Of a DNA stretch of 64,000 bases, positions 44,323 through 52,128 are shown piece after piece. Below the pieces are notes generated by a model. That model was not told the DNA's origin. It searched no databases and worked only from the letters and a program-made list of their open reading frames with translations. The DNA comes from Pseudaquabacterium pictum (GTDB lineage Bacteria; Pseudomonadota; Gammaproteobacteria; Burkholderiales; Burkholderiaceae_C): the NCBI RefSeq assembly GCF_005403045.1, contig NZ_BJCL01000007.1, positions 1 to 64,000 of the forward strand, written 5' to 3'. The translations under genes and the position numbers were made by a program. The first letter of the stretch is position 1, and every line of letters starts with the position of its first letter.

Positions 44323-45086
44323 GCGCCGCCAACACCCCCGTGCTGCAGGTCGATGGCCTGGGCAAGCACTACGGCGGCCGCACCGTGCTGCGCGGTGCGG
44401 CGCTGCAGGTGGCCGAAGGCGAGACGGTGGTGATCATCGGCCCGTCGGGTTCGGGCAAGACCACGCTGCTGCGCTGCCTGAACTGGCTGGAGACACCCGA
44501 CACCGGCCAGGTGCTGCTGCGCGGCGAGCCGATCGGCCGCACCGCCGCCGGCAAGCCCTTGCCCGAGGCCCGGCTGGCCGCGCAGCGCGCCCGCTTCGGC
44601 TTCGTGTTCCAGCGCTTCAACCTGTTTGCCCACCTGTCGGCACTGGACAACGTGGCCATCGGGCCGCAGCGGGTGCTGGGCCTGTCGGCCGCAGACGCGC
44701 GCGAGCGCGCCCGCCAGCAGCTCGACCGGGTGCACCTGGCCAGCCATGTGGACAAGCGGCCCAGCCAGCTGTCGGGCGGGCAGCAGCAGCGGGTGGCCAT
44801 CGCCCGGGCGCTGGCGATGCAGCCCGAGCTGATCCTGTTCGACGAGCCCACGTCGGCGCTCGACCCCGAGCTGGTGACCGAGGTGGTCGACGTGATGGCG
44901 GAACTGGCCGCCGGCGGCATGACCATGGTGGCCGTCACCCACGAGATGCGCTTTGCCCGCAGCGCCGCCGACCGGGTGGTGTTCATCGACGACGGCGCGG
45001 TGGTGGAAGAAGGCCCGCCGGCGCAACTCTTCGACGCGCCGCTGAACGAGCGCACGCGGCGCTTCCTGAGCCACCTGCACGGCTGA
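44316..45086 (+). CDS. ABC transporter ATP-binding protein, polar amino acid (GlnQ) type
   Basis: A 256-residue ATPase. Walker A is GPSGSGKTT with Lys48, the signature is LSGGQQQR, Walker B is LILFDEPTSALD and the switch His is in AVTHEMRFA. There is no TOBE domain, as expected for GlnQ/HisP types. The start is ATG at 44316 or GTG at 44319, both overlapping the permease stop. Its own TGA stop is the first codon of the second 91-bp repeat. It energises the importer encoded just upstream. Confidence 0.92.
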   Translation: MVSAANTPVLQVDGLGKHYGGRTVLRGAALQVAEGETVVIIGPSGSGKTTLLRCLNWLETPDTGQVLLRGEPIGRTAAGKPLPEARLAAQRARFGFVFQRFNLFAHLSALDNVAIGPQRVLGLSAADARERARQQLDRVHLASHVDKRPSQLSGGQQQRVAIARALAMQPELILFDEPTSALDPELVTEVVDVMAELAAGGMTMVAVTHEMRFARSAADRVVFIDDGAVVEEGPPAQLFDAPLNERTRRFLSHLHG

Positions 45087-45174
45087 CATGACCCACCCCC
45101 TACGCGCTTCGCGCGCCCCCTCAAGGGGGCAACGCCAGCGGCCCGGCGAAGCCGGTTCCGCGGCGTTCGCTTGG
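45084..45174. repeat. 91-bp dispersed repeat, copy 2
   Basis: It matches copy 1 at 40674-40764 at 87 of 91 positions, in the same orientation and also starting at the stop codon of a transporter gene. The three hairpins are conserved. Here it lies in the gap before the DUF3830 gene and is not part of a credible gene on the minus strand. It could terminate or attenuate transcription between the importer and the next operon. Confidence 0.85.
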
Positions 45175-45219
45175 CCCGGCGGGTATCGGCGCTGAGTTGC
45201 CAATCAGGAATCTGCCCCC

Positions 45220-45651
45220 ATGACACGCATCCGCATCACCGCCGCCGGCCTGGTGTTCACCGCCGAGCCGGTGGCCGAGGCGCCGGCCACGCTGGCCGCC
45301 TTCCGTCAGTTGCTGCCCTACCGCCAGAAGCTGATCCATGTGCGCTGGAGCGGCGAGGCGGTGTGGGTGCCGCTGGGCGACTTCCAGCTCGGCGTGGGTT
45401 TCGAGAACCACACCAGCCACCCCTCGGTGGGCGATGTGCTGTTCTACCCCGGCGGCTACAGCGAGACCGAGCTGCTGATCGCCTACGGCGGCTGCAGCTT
45501 CGCCAGCAAGATGGGCCCGCTGGCCGGCAACCACTTCCTGCGCATCACCGAAGGCCGCGCGCAGTTGCCCCAGCTGGGCCGGCTGGTGCTGTGGCATGGC
45601 GCGCAGGACGTGCTGTTCGAGGCCATCGACGACCCGGCGCCCACGCCCTGA
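45220..45651 (+). CDS. DUF3830 protein (cyclophilin-like fold)
   Basis: A 143-residue soluble protein that matches my recollection of the DUF3830 family. Family-like blocks are VWVPLGDF, SHPSVGDVLFYPGGYSETE, IAYGGCSFASKMGPLAGNHF and the final LGRLVLWHGAQDVLFE. The fold is thought to be cyclophilin-like, but no reaction is established. AGGA lies before the ATG. It is the first gene of a tight run ending with an amidase (amidohydrolase, PuuE-like, racemase-like, amidase), which suggests a role in the same catabolic route, perhaps as a small hydrolase or isomerase. Confidence 0.78.
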   Translation: MTRIRITAAGLVFTAEPVAEAPATLAAFRQLLPYRQKLIHVRWSGEAVWVPLGDFQLGVGFENHTSHPSVGDVLFYPGGYSETELLIAYGGCSFASKMGPLAGNHFLRITEGRAQLPQLGRLVLWHGAQDVLFEAIDDPAPTP

Positions 45652-45692
45652 ACCACCCCCCGCACCCCAGCCCGCCCGCCAGAAAGCACGCC

Positions 45693-47072
45693 ATGACCCT
45701 GCCCCTGCCCCCCAGCGACCCGGCCGACCTGCTGCTGACCGGGCTGACGCTGATCACCGTCGATGCCGGGATGGCGGTCATCCCCGATGCCGCGCTGCTG
45801 GTGCGGCAAGGCCGCATCCAATGGCTGGGCCCGCAGGCCGACCTGCCACCGGGTACCAGCGCCACCCGTACGCTGGCCCTGCCCGGCCGCGTGGCCTGCC
45901 CCGGCTTCGTCAACGTGCACACCCATGCCATCCTCAGCATGGTGCGCGGCGTGGCCGAAGACCTGGGCTTTGCGCCGGCCTACACACCCGGCATCCCGCA
46001 TGGCCATGATGTGACGCCCGACGAGGCCGTGGCCCTGGCCCGGCTGGGCACGGTGGAAGCGCTGCTGTTCGGCTCCACCCTGATCAACGACACCTATGTG
46101 CATGCCGACCTGACCCTGCCGGCCATGGCCGACCTGGGCGGGCGGGTGTTCAGCTGCGGCCGCATCCACGATGCCGACTTCTCGCTGATCGGCGACGGCC
46201 GCTGGGAGCACCACACCGCCATCGGCCAGCGCACCCTGGGCGAGGCCCTGGCCCTGGCCGAGCGCTGGAACGGCGCCTTCGGCGGCCGCACCGGCGTGCA
46301 GCTGTCGGCCCATGCGCCCGACACCTGCAGCGATGCCTTCCTGCGCGAGATCGCCGCCGCATCCCGCGCCCAGGGCCTGCGTGTCAACACCCACCTGGCG
46401 CAGAGCCGCAGCGAGGTGGCGCAGATCCAGCGCCGCAGCGGCTGCACACCGGCGCAGCTGCTCGACGACGTGGGCCTGCTGAACAACCGCCTGATCGCCG
46501 CCCACGGCATCCACATGGACGATGCCGACATCGCCCGCTGCGGCCGCGCCGGCATGTACCTGGCCCATGTGCCCAAGGGCAATGCCACCGGCGGCACCCT
46601 GGCACGCACGTCGGCCTTCCGCCGCGCCGGCGCCAACATCGCGCTCGGCAGCGACAACATGCATGCCGACCTGGTGGAGGTGATGCGCTGGGCCCTGTGC
46701 ATCGGCCGGCTGCAGGAAGGCGCGGTCGACGACTTCTGGCAGCCGGGCGACGTGCTGCGCATGGCCACCATCGACGGTGCGCGGGCCATGGGCCTGGACG
46801 ACCGCATCGGCTCGCTGGAAGTGGGCAAGCAGGCCGACATCGTGGTGTTCGACTTCCGCCGCCCGCACCTGGTGCCCTGCGAGAACCCGCTGGGCAACCT
46901 GGTGCACGTGGCCCAGGGCCGCGATGTGGAGCATGTGTTCGTCGACGGACAGCAGGTGGTGGCCAGCGGCCGGCCGGTGCATGCCGACCTGGACCAGCTG
47001 CTGGCCGACGCCTCGGCCGCCAGCCGGGCGCTGTGGCAGCGGGCCAGGGCATCCACCGGAGCGCCGGCATGA
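45693..47072 (+). CDS. Metal-dependent amidohydrolase/deaminase (ATZ/TRZ-like), paralogue of 32201-33568
   Basis: A 459-residue TIM-barrel enzyme. Metal ligands are H76-T-H78 (GFVNVHTHA), the His of NTHLAQS, the His of AHGIHMDDAD and the Asp of LGSDNMHAD. As in its paralogue, Gln (HLAQ) occupies the position that is usually a catalytic Glu. The two share DLGFAP-A/S-YTPGIP and long stretches elsewhere, so they arose by duplication and may act on related compounds or successive intermediates. The stop overlaps the PuuE-like start (ATGA). The substrate is unknown. Confidence 0.88.
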   Translation: MTLPLPPSDPADLLLTGLTLITVDAGMAVIPDAALLVRQGRIQWLGPQADLPPGTSATRTLALPGRVACPGFVNVHTHAILSMVRGVAEDLGFAPAYTPGIPHGHDVTPDEAVALARLGTVEALLFGSTLINDTYVHADLTLPAMADLGGRVFSCGRIHDADFSLIGDGRWEHHTAIGQRTLGEALALAERWNGAFGGRTGVQLSAHAPDTCSDAFLREIAAASRAQGLRVNTHLAQSRSEVAQIQRRSGCTPAQLLDDVGLLNNRLIAAHGIHMDDADIARCGRAGMYLAHVPKGNATGGTLARTSAFRRAGANIALGSDNMHADLVEVMRWALCIGRLQEGAVDDFWQPGDVLRMATIDGARAMGLDDRIGSLEVGKQADIVVFDFRRPHLVPCENPLGNLVHVAQGRDVEHVFVDGQQVVASGRPVHADLDQLLADASAASRALWQRARASTGAPA

Positions 47073-48016
47073 CGACCGCCCGCACCCGTGACTTCGACGG
47101 CTACCGCGGCCGCTACCCCGCCTTCCGCTGGCCCGGCGATGCCGGCCTGGCGGTCAGCTTCGTGCTGAACGTGGAAGAAGGCGCCGAGCTGTCGCTGACC
47201 GCCGGCGACGAGCGCAATGAGTCGCGCCACGAAGTCAACCACGAGGTGGTGGGCGCGCCCGACCTGTGCATGGAGAGCATGTTCGAGTACGGGGCGCGGG
47301 TGGGCTATGCCCGCATCGCCCAGGTGCTGGTGGATGCCGGCCTGCCGCTCACCCTGAACGCCTGCGCCCGCGCGCTGGAGACCACGCCCTGGATCGCCCA
47401 GGATGCCGCCGACCGCGGCTTCGAGGTGTGCTGCCACGGCTGGCGCTGGGAATCCCACGCCGGCATGGACGAGGCCCGAGAGCGGACGCTGATCGCCCGC
47501 TGCGTGCAGACCATCGCCCGGCTGCACGGCAAGCCGCCGCTGGGCTGGCACACCAAGAGCTCGGCCTCGGTCAACACCCGGCGCCTGCTGGTCGAGCATG
47601 GCGGCTTCCTCTACGACAGCGACGCCTACAACGACGACCTGCCGTACTGGCTGCCGGTGGCCACCAGCGCCGGCCCGCGCCAGCAGCTGGTGCTGCCCTA
47701 TGCCTTCGACACCAACGACATGCGCTTCTTCGACAGCTTTGCCTATGTGCGCGGCAGCGACTTCGCCGACTACGCCATCGCCGCCGTCGATGCCCTGATG
47801 CTGGAAGCGCAGGCATCGCCACGCATGCTGTCGATCGGCCTGCACACCCGCATCATCGGCCGGCCCGGGCGCATCGGCGGGTTGCGCCAGCTGGTGGCCT
47901 ACGTGCAGCAGCAGCGTGGCGCCTGGGTGGCCACGCGCGAGCAGATCGCCCGCCACTTCATGCAGGCGGTGCCGCCGCCGGGCGCAGCGGCCACGCCAGC
48001 CGGGGCAGGCCGGTGA
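47069..48016 (+). CDS. PuuE-like allantoinase / polysaccharide-deacetylase-fold hydrolase
   Basis: A 315-residue NodB-fold protein that resembles the metal-independent allantoinase PuuE. Shared blocks are VSFVLNVEEGAEL, SMFEYGARVGYARI, EVCCHGWRWESH and FLYDSDAYNDDLPYW. PuuE hydrolyses the hydantoin ring of allantoin to allantoate. Here, next to an amidohydrolase, an Asp/Glu-racemase-like protein and an amidase, it could open another hydantoin or cyclic ureide. The ATG overlaps the amidohydrolase stop, and its own stop overlaps the next GTG start. No uricase, HIU hydrolase or OHCU decarboxylase is nearby, so classical urate degradation is not indicated. Confidence 0.85.
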   Translation: MTTARTRDFDGYRGRYPAFRWPGDAGLAVSFVLNVEEGAELSLTAGDERNESRHEVNHEVVGAPDLCMESMFEYGARVGYARIAQVLVDAGLPLTLNACARALETTPWIAQDAADRGFEVCCHGWRWESHAGMDEARERTLIARCVQTIARLHGKPPLGWHTKSSASVNTRRLLVEHGGFLYDSDAYNDDLPYWLPVATSAGPRQQLVLPYAFDTNDMRFFDSFAYVRGSDFADYAIAAVDALMLEAQASPRMLSIGLHTRIIGRPGRIGGLRQLVAYVQQQRGAWVATREQIARHFMQAVPPPGAAATPAGAGR

Positions 48017-48771
48017 AGATCCTGCTGGTCAACCCCAACCTGACCCAGGCCGTGACCGACCGGGTGCTGCAGGCCGCCCAGGCCGCGGCCCGGCCCGGTA
48101 CCGAGCTGCTGGCGGTGACCGGCAGCTTTGGCCCGCAGGTCATCGGATCACGCGCAGAGAACGCACTGGCCGCCCATGGCGTGCTGGACCTGGTGGCACG
48201 GCATGCGCCGGGCTGTGATGCCGTGGTGCTGGCCGTGTCGCTGGACACCGCGCTGTGGGCCTGCCGTGAGCTGCTGGACATCCCCGTGGTGGGCATGACC
48301 GAAGCGGGGCTGTGGACCGCCGCCATGCTGGCGCCGCGCTTTGGCCTGCTGACCTATGGCCAGCGCCTGGTGCCGGTGTACCGGGAACTGGTGGAGGCTG
48401 CCGGGCTGGGCAGCCGGCTGGCCGCCATCGGCGCCGTGGACATGACGCCCGAGCAGACCTTCAGCGAGCCCGATCGCGTGCAGGCGGCCGTGCTGGCCGA
48501 GGCCCAGCGCCTGGTGGACGGCGGTGCCGAGGCGGTGCTGCTGGCCGGCGCCGCGATGGCCGCGATGGCGCCGCTGCTGCAGCCGGCGCTGGCCGTGCCG
48601 CTGCTGGACGGCGTGCGCTGCGCCGTGGGCCTGGCCGAGACCCTGGCGCACCAGGGGTGGATGAAGCCGCGCGTGGGCAGCGTCAGCGCCACCGGCGGGC
48701 GGCAGGCGCACGGCATCAGCCCGGCGCTGGCGGCCCTGATGGCCCGCCCCCACCGCCCGCCGCACGCATGA
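48013..48771 (+). CDS. Asp/Glu/hydantoin racemase-family protein without catalytic cysteines
   Basis: A 252-residue paralogue of the protein at 30438-31184, starting KILLVNPNLTQAVTDRV. The two racemase cysteines are replaced by Val75 (LAVSLDTAL, in place of ACFGDPGL) and Gly179 (LLAGAAM, in place of LGCAGM). It should therefore not be a classical two-cysteine racemase. The GTG start overlaps the PuuE-like stop and its stop overlaps the amidase start, so it is tightly coupled to both. A lyase, isomerase or structural role is possible. Confidence 0.85.
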   Translation: MKILLVNPNLTQAVTDRVLQAAQAAARPGTELLAVTGSFGPQVIGSRAENALAAHGVLDLVARHAPGCDAVVLAVSLDTALWACRELLDIPVVGMTEAGLWTAAMLAPRFGLLTYGQRLVPVYRELVEAAGLGSRLAAIGAVDMTPEQTFSEPDRVQAAVLAEAQRLVDGGAEAVLLAGAAMAAMAPLLQPALAVPLLDGVRCAVGLAETLAHQGWMKPRVGSVSATGGRQAHGISPALAALMARPHRPPHA

Positions 48772-50150
48772 GCTGGCACACCACCACCGCCAGGGCGCTG
48801 GCCGCCCAGGTGCAGGCGCGTACCACCACCGCATTGGCCGTGGCCGAGCACTTCATCGCCCGGGTACAGGCCCACAACCCGGCCCTGAACGCGCTGGTGC
48901 AGTTCCACCCCGACCGGGTGCGCGCCGAGGCGGCAGACGTCGACCAGCGCCTGGCCAGCGGCGCCAGCCTGCCGCTGGCTGGCGTGCCGGTGACGGTGAA
49001 GGACAACGTGTGGGTGGCCGGCTATGCGCAGCAGCAGGGCTCGCGGGTGCACGACGGCTTCGTGGCCCCCCGCGACGCCTGGGTGGTGGCCCGCCTGAAG
49101 TCCCTGGGCGCGGTGGTGCTGGGCATCAGCAATTGCTCCGAGTTCGCCTGCAAGGGCAACACCGTCAATTTGGTCTACGGCGCCACCCGGCACCCGATGG
49201 ATCGGACCCTGACGCCAGGCGGCTCGTCTGGCGGCGCGGCGGCGGCGGTGGCCGCCGGCCTGGGCCTGCTGGCCATCGGGACCGATGCGGGCGGCTCCAC
49301 CCGCAGGCCGGCGGCGCACACCGGCCTGGTCGGCCTGAAGCCCAGCCCCGGGCTGATCCCGCACCCCTGGGGCTTTGCCGAACCCAACTACGGCCTGTCG
49401 GTGATCGGCCTGCTGGGGCGCGATGTGGGCGACGTGGCGTGGTTGTTCGACCGGCTGATCGCGTTCGATGCCGCCGACCCGTCAGCGCCGCCGCTGGCGG
49501 TGGACCTGGGCGTTGGTGAGCTGCAGCCGCCACCGCGCGCCCTGCGCATCGGCTGGAGCCCGCAGCTGGGCTGCGGCTTCGCGGTGGATGCCGATGTGGC
49601 GGCCGCGCTGCAGGCCCGGGTGGATGCCCTGCGCGCCCAGGGCTGGACCATCACCGATGCCGACCCGGCCTGGCCAGACGGCACCCGCGAGTACCCGCTG
49701 ATCAAGCTGCAGCATGCCGGGCTGCATGCGCTGTATGGCCGGCACCTGGACGCCGGCCACCCGCCGATCGACCCGGACCTGGCCGCCCAGATCACCCTGG
49801 GCGCCCAGGTGACCGCGGCCGACGTGGCCACGGCGCTGCGCCTGCGCGAGCGCATCACCAGCGCGCTGGCCACCTATTTCGACCGGTTCGACCTGCTGCT
49901 GACGCCGACTGCCCCGGTCACGGCCTGGCCCGTCGACCAGCTGGGCCCAGCTGTGATCGGGGGGCTGCCGGCCGGGCCGCGCGGCCACGCGGCCTTCACG
50001 CCCCTGTTCAACTATGCGGGGGTGCCCGCCATCTCCGTGCCAGCGGGCATGGTGCGCAACCTGCCCGTCGGCATGCAGGTGGTCGCCCCGCGGTACGAGG
50101 ACGCCAGGGCCATGCGGTTTGCAGCGATGCTGGAGTGCGCGGGCGGATGA
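48768..50150 (+). CDS. Amidase (amidase-signature family)
   Basis: A 460-residue serine hydrolase. The Ser-cisSer-Lys triad is Lys78 (VTVKDNVW), Ser153 (TPGGSSGG) and Ser177 (DAGGSTRRPA), with the usual 24-residue spacing between the two serines. It hydrolyses a linear amide, ureide or carbamoyl compound to an acid and ammonia, and would suit the last step after ring opening in this cluster. The start overlaps the racemase-like stop (ATGA). Related enzymes include allophanate hydrolase and the GatA subunit, but the length and context fit a catabolic amidase. Confidence 0.9.
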   Translation: MSWHTTTARALAAQVQARTTTALAVAEHFIARVQAHNPALNALVQFHPDRVRAEAADVDQRLASGASLPLAGVPVTVKDNVWVAGYAQQQGSRVHDGFVAPRDAWVVARLKSLGAVVLGISNCSEFACKGNTVNLVYGATRHPMDRTLTPGGSSGGAAAAVAAGLGLLAIGTDAGGSTRRPAAHTGLVGLKPSPGLIPHPWGFAEPNYGLSVIGLLGRDVGDVAWLFDRLIAFDAADPSAPPLAVDLGVGELQPPPRALRIGWSPQLGCGFAVDADVAAALQARVDALRAQGWTITDADPAWPDGTREYPLIKLQHAGLHALYGRHLDAGHPPIDPDLAAQITLGAQVTAADVATALRLRERITSALATYFDRFDLLLTPTAPVTAWPVDQLGPAVIGGLPAGPRGHAAFTPLFNYAGVPAISVPAGMVRNLPVGMQVVAPRYEDARAMRFAAMLECAGG

Positions 50151-50175
50151 GGGCGCCGCGATTGGGATGTCGCGC

Positions 50176-50330
50176 TCAGACCAAGTGAAGCCGCTCAGGC
50201 TCGGCGCTTGCGCGGCGGCTCTGGCCGGAAGCAGTCTTGTGCGGATCAACGCCTCCGATGACCGCTCCGGCTTCGGGACCGATCAGGCGCATGACGCCGC
50301 GGTGACTGCGGCGGCTGAACGACCGCTGTG
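50176..50330 (-). pseudogene. Possible transposase remnant
   Basis: A short minus-strand stretch reads VIGGVDPHKTASG, which recalls the first conserved Asp block of IS110-type transposases (GVDPHK). Family similarity stops there and the frame ends at 50176. The surrounding DNA from about 50160 to 50700 is less GC-rich and uses codons unlike its neighbours. No terminal repeats or complete transposase can be defined, so the call is tentative. Confidence 0.3.
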
Positions 50331-50428
50331 ACCGGCCGCAAACTGTCACGAACGGTCCGATGGCACCGTCGGCTGCTTCGAATTGAGCACCCATCGGCGG
50401 ATCTCCGGCTCGGTGTGACGAGTTTGGG

Positions 50429-50941
50429 TCACACCACTCCCTCGGACACAAGTTTTGGCGGGCAACGACGGGTTCGAGACGGGGTCGAGCTGGCCTGTCC
50501 GGACCTGCGCGACGAGCCAGCCGCCTTCCGCGGTTGTTGGGCTGTGGTGCCCCTCCACCACGTCTGCGTTGGCCTGTTGCACAAGGCGTTCGCAGGCTTG
50601 TGAGGAGCGGACCGAGCGCAAGGGTTTGAAGGCTCACGCTTGCACGCGCCACATGCCGTCGGTCCAGCGCCGCCACATCGCCTGACGGGCGACGATTCGA
50701 CCTGGCGCTCAACCGCCGCTTGCCGTGCCAGACGCCACAGGTTCACAGGCACCAGCAGCAGGTGCAGGGCCAGAACTGGCCAGAGCTGCTCGCTCGCGCC
50801 GTACACGATGAAGGTGGCGTTCGCGCCCAGCGCCGTGTAGCGCAATCGGCGCGTGTCCGTGCACAGGAAGGTCAGCAGGGTCAGCGCGGACGCCAACCAG
50901 CCGAAAGTGTCCGGCGGTAGTGTGGATGCGAAGCTGTTCAT
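50429..50941 (-). CDS. Small membrane protein with an unrelated C-terminal tail (probably truncated)
   Basis: The N-terminal 75 or so residues, from MNSFASTLPPDTFGWLA, form three hydrophobic segments (about 12-30, 37-52, 53-70) ending in VPVNLWRLARQ. This resembles small inner-membrane proteins of the YgjV/Popeye-like type found in Burkholderiales. From about residue 81 the frame continues for 90 residues of Pro/Arg/Ser-rich sequence that looks non-coding and overlaps the suspected insertion remnant. The gene has probably lost its original 3' end near 50700, and whether it is still expressed is unclear. It lies just after the Bug receptor gene on the same strand. Confidence 0.45.
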   Translation of the reverse strand: MNSFASTLPPDTFGWLASALTLLTFLCTDTRRLRYTALGANATFIVYGASEQLWPVLALHLLLVPVNLWRLARQAAVERQVESSPVRRCGGAGPTACGACKREPSNPCARSAPHKPANALCNRPTQTWWRGTTAQQPRKAAGSSRRSGQASSTPSRTRRCPPKLVSEGVV

Positions 50942-50987
50942 GGCATGGTGCCAGGCAAGGCGGGGTTCCGCGTCGATGCTGCGCTGT

Positions 50988-51962
50988 TCAGCGCGTGCGC
51001 CCGAACACAGCCAGCCGCATGGCGTCGACCTCCTGCAACCGGCGGCGCACCATCGCCGCGGTGGCATCGAGGCCGATGGGCGTCGGCTCGATCGCGACAT
51101 CGCGGTAGCGCTGCACGATCTCCGGCTCGCTGAGCGTCTCGACAAGCCAGGCGTTCAGCTGCGCCGCTTGCGACGCCAGAGCCGCAGGTGCGTAGAGAAA
51201 CAGGCCCCCGTGGAACACCTGGTCGGCCAGGCCCAGTTCGCGCACGTTCGGCGGCTCACCGGGCAGCGGCAGCCGCTCGTCGGTCAGTGTCGCCAGGGCC
51301 CGCAGCCGGCCGGCCTTGAGCAGAGGCAGCACCGCCGGTGTCGGCGCGACGACGAAGTGGATGCGCCCGGCCAGCAGGTCGGGCATCCACGGATCGCGAT
51401 AGGGCACGTGCTGCGCCTCGACACCCGCCGCACGGCACAGACGCGCCGAAACCAGGTGCGCAGTGGTGCCCTCGCCGAGGCTGGCGTAGTTCAGCGGCTC
51501 GCGGCGCGAACGTTCGGCCAATGCCGCCAGCGTGCGCGGGCCGTGGTCGCTGGCCGTGACGACGACCCAGGTGTCGCGGTTGATTGCACCCACAGGCACG
51601 AAGTCCACCAGCGGATCGAGCGCCCGGCGGTTGCTGTTGAGATGCGAATAGGCGACGTGATCCAACCCGCCGAGCAGCAGCGTGCCGCTGTCGGGTGCCG
51701 CAGCCAGCACGGCATCGGCGGCCAGCGCCCCGGCCGCGCCGGGACGGTTGACCACCAGGCCGGGCACGCCGGCACGCCGCGCCAGCGGATCGATCAGCCA
51801 GCGCGCAATCACGTCGGGCTGCGCGCCCGGTGGCACAGGCACCACGAGTTGCAGGCCGCGCAGCGGGGCTGCCGTTTTGGCGTGCCCACGCGCAGCGACG
51901 CCAGCGAGCGGGGCCAGCGCAGCGAATCGCAGCAAACGGCGGCGGGACAGGTGGGTACTCAT
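50988..51962 (-). CDS. Bug-family periplasmic solute-binding receptor (divergent)
   Basis: A 324-residue TctC-like receptor. The leader has a twin-arginine-like start (LSRRRLLRFAALAPLAG, cleavage near GHA-KT). The mature part begins LRGLQLVVPVPPGAQPDVIAR, a variant of the Bug PFPPGG motif. The second loop is QHVPYRDPWMPDLLAG, again more divergent than the other four Bug proteins in the window. AGGAG precedes the ATG at 51962. It is divergent from a LysR regulator across 166 bp, the classic layout of a LysR-controlled target. The ligand is unknown. Confidence 0.85.
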   Translation of the reverse strand: MSTHLSRRRLLRFAALAPLAGVAARGHAKTAAPLRGLQLVVPVPPGAQPDVIARWLIDPLARRAGVPGLVVNRPGAAGALAADAVLAAAPDSGTLLLGGLDHVAYSHLNSNRRALDPLVDFVPVGAINRDTWVVVTASDHGPRTLAALAERSRREPLNYASLGEGTTAHLVSARLCRAAGVEAQHVPYRDPWMPDLLAGRIHFVVAPTPAVLPLLKAGRLRALATLTDERLPLPGEPPNVRELGLADQVFHGGLFLYAPAALASQAAQLNAWLVETLSEPEIVQRYRDVAIEPTPIGLDATAAMVRRRLQEVDAMRLAVFGRTR

Positions 51963-52023
51963 CGGGAACTCCTGGCTGTGGTTCGGTGTTGTGCGGATGG
52001 GTGTGATGCTGGGCAAGGTTCAC

Positions 52024-52073
52024 GTCTGCGGCAATACTCACGGCAGACAACGTCGCATGAGCTGAATGCTCAT
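52024..52073. promoter_or_regulatory. Inverted repeats between the divergent Bug and LysR genes
   Basis: Two perfect dyads are present: GTCTGC (52024-52029) with GCAGAC (52043-52048), and ATGAGC-TGAAT-GCTCAT (52057-52073). Both are of a size and place suited to LysR-type binding and autoregulation. The second is only 56 bp before the lysR start. Confidence 0.45.
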
Positions 52074-52128
52074 ACGGGCAGCAGGCAACCTGCGTCCTGG
52101 CTTCACCATCCGCCAAGGAGGCGCATCG

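Noticed and set aside
45121-45597. Minus-strand frame ending in the repeat-encoded tail GFAGPLALPP
   Set aside because: It is antisense to the DUF3830 gene. The shared tail comes from the 91-bp repeat, not from homology with the deaminase.
47069-48016. Classical urate/allantoin pathway suggested by the PuuE-like protein
   Set aside because: No uricase, HIU hydrolase, OHCU decarboxylase or allantoicase lies in the window, and the partner genes point to another substrate.
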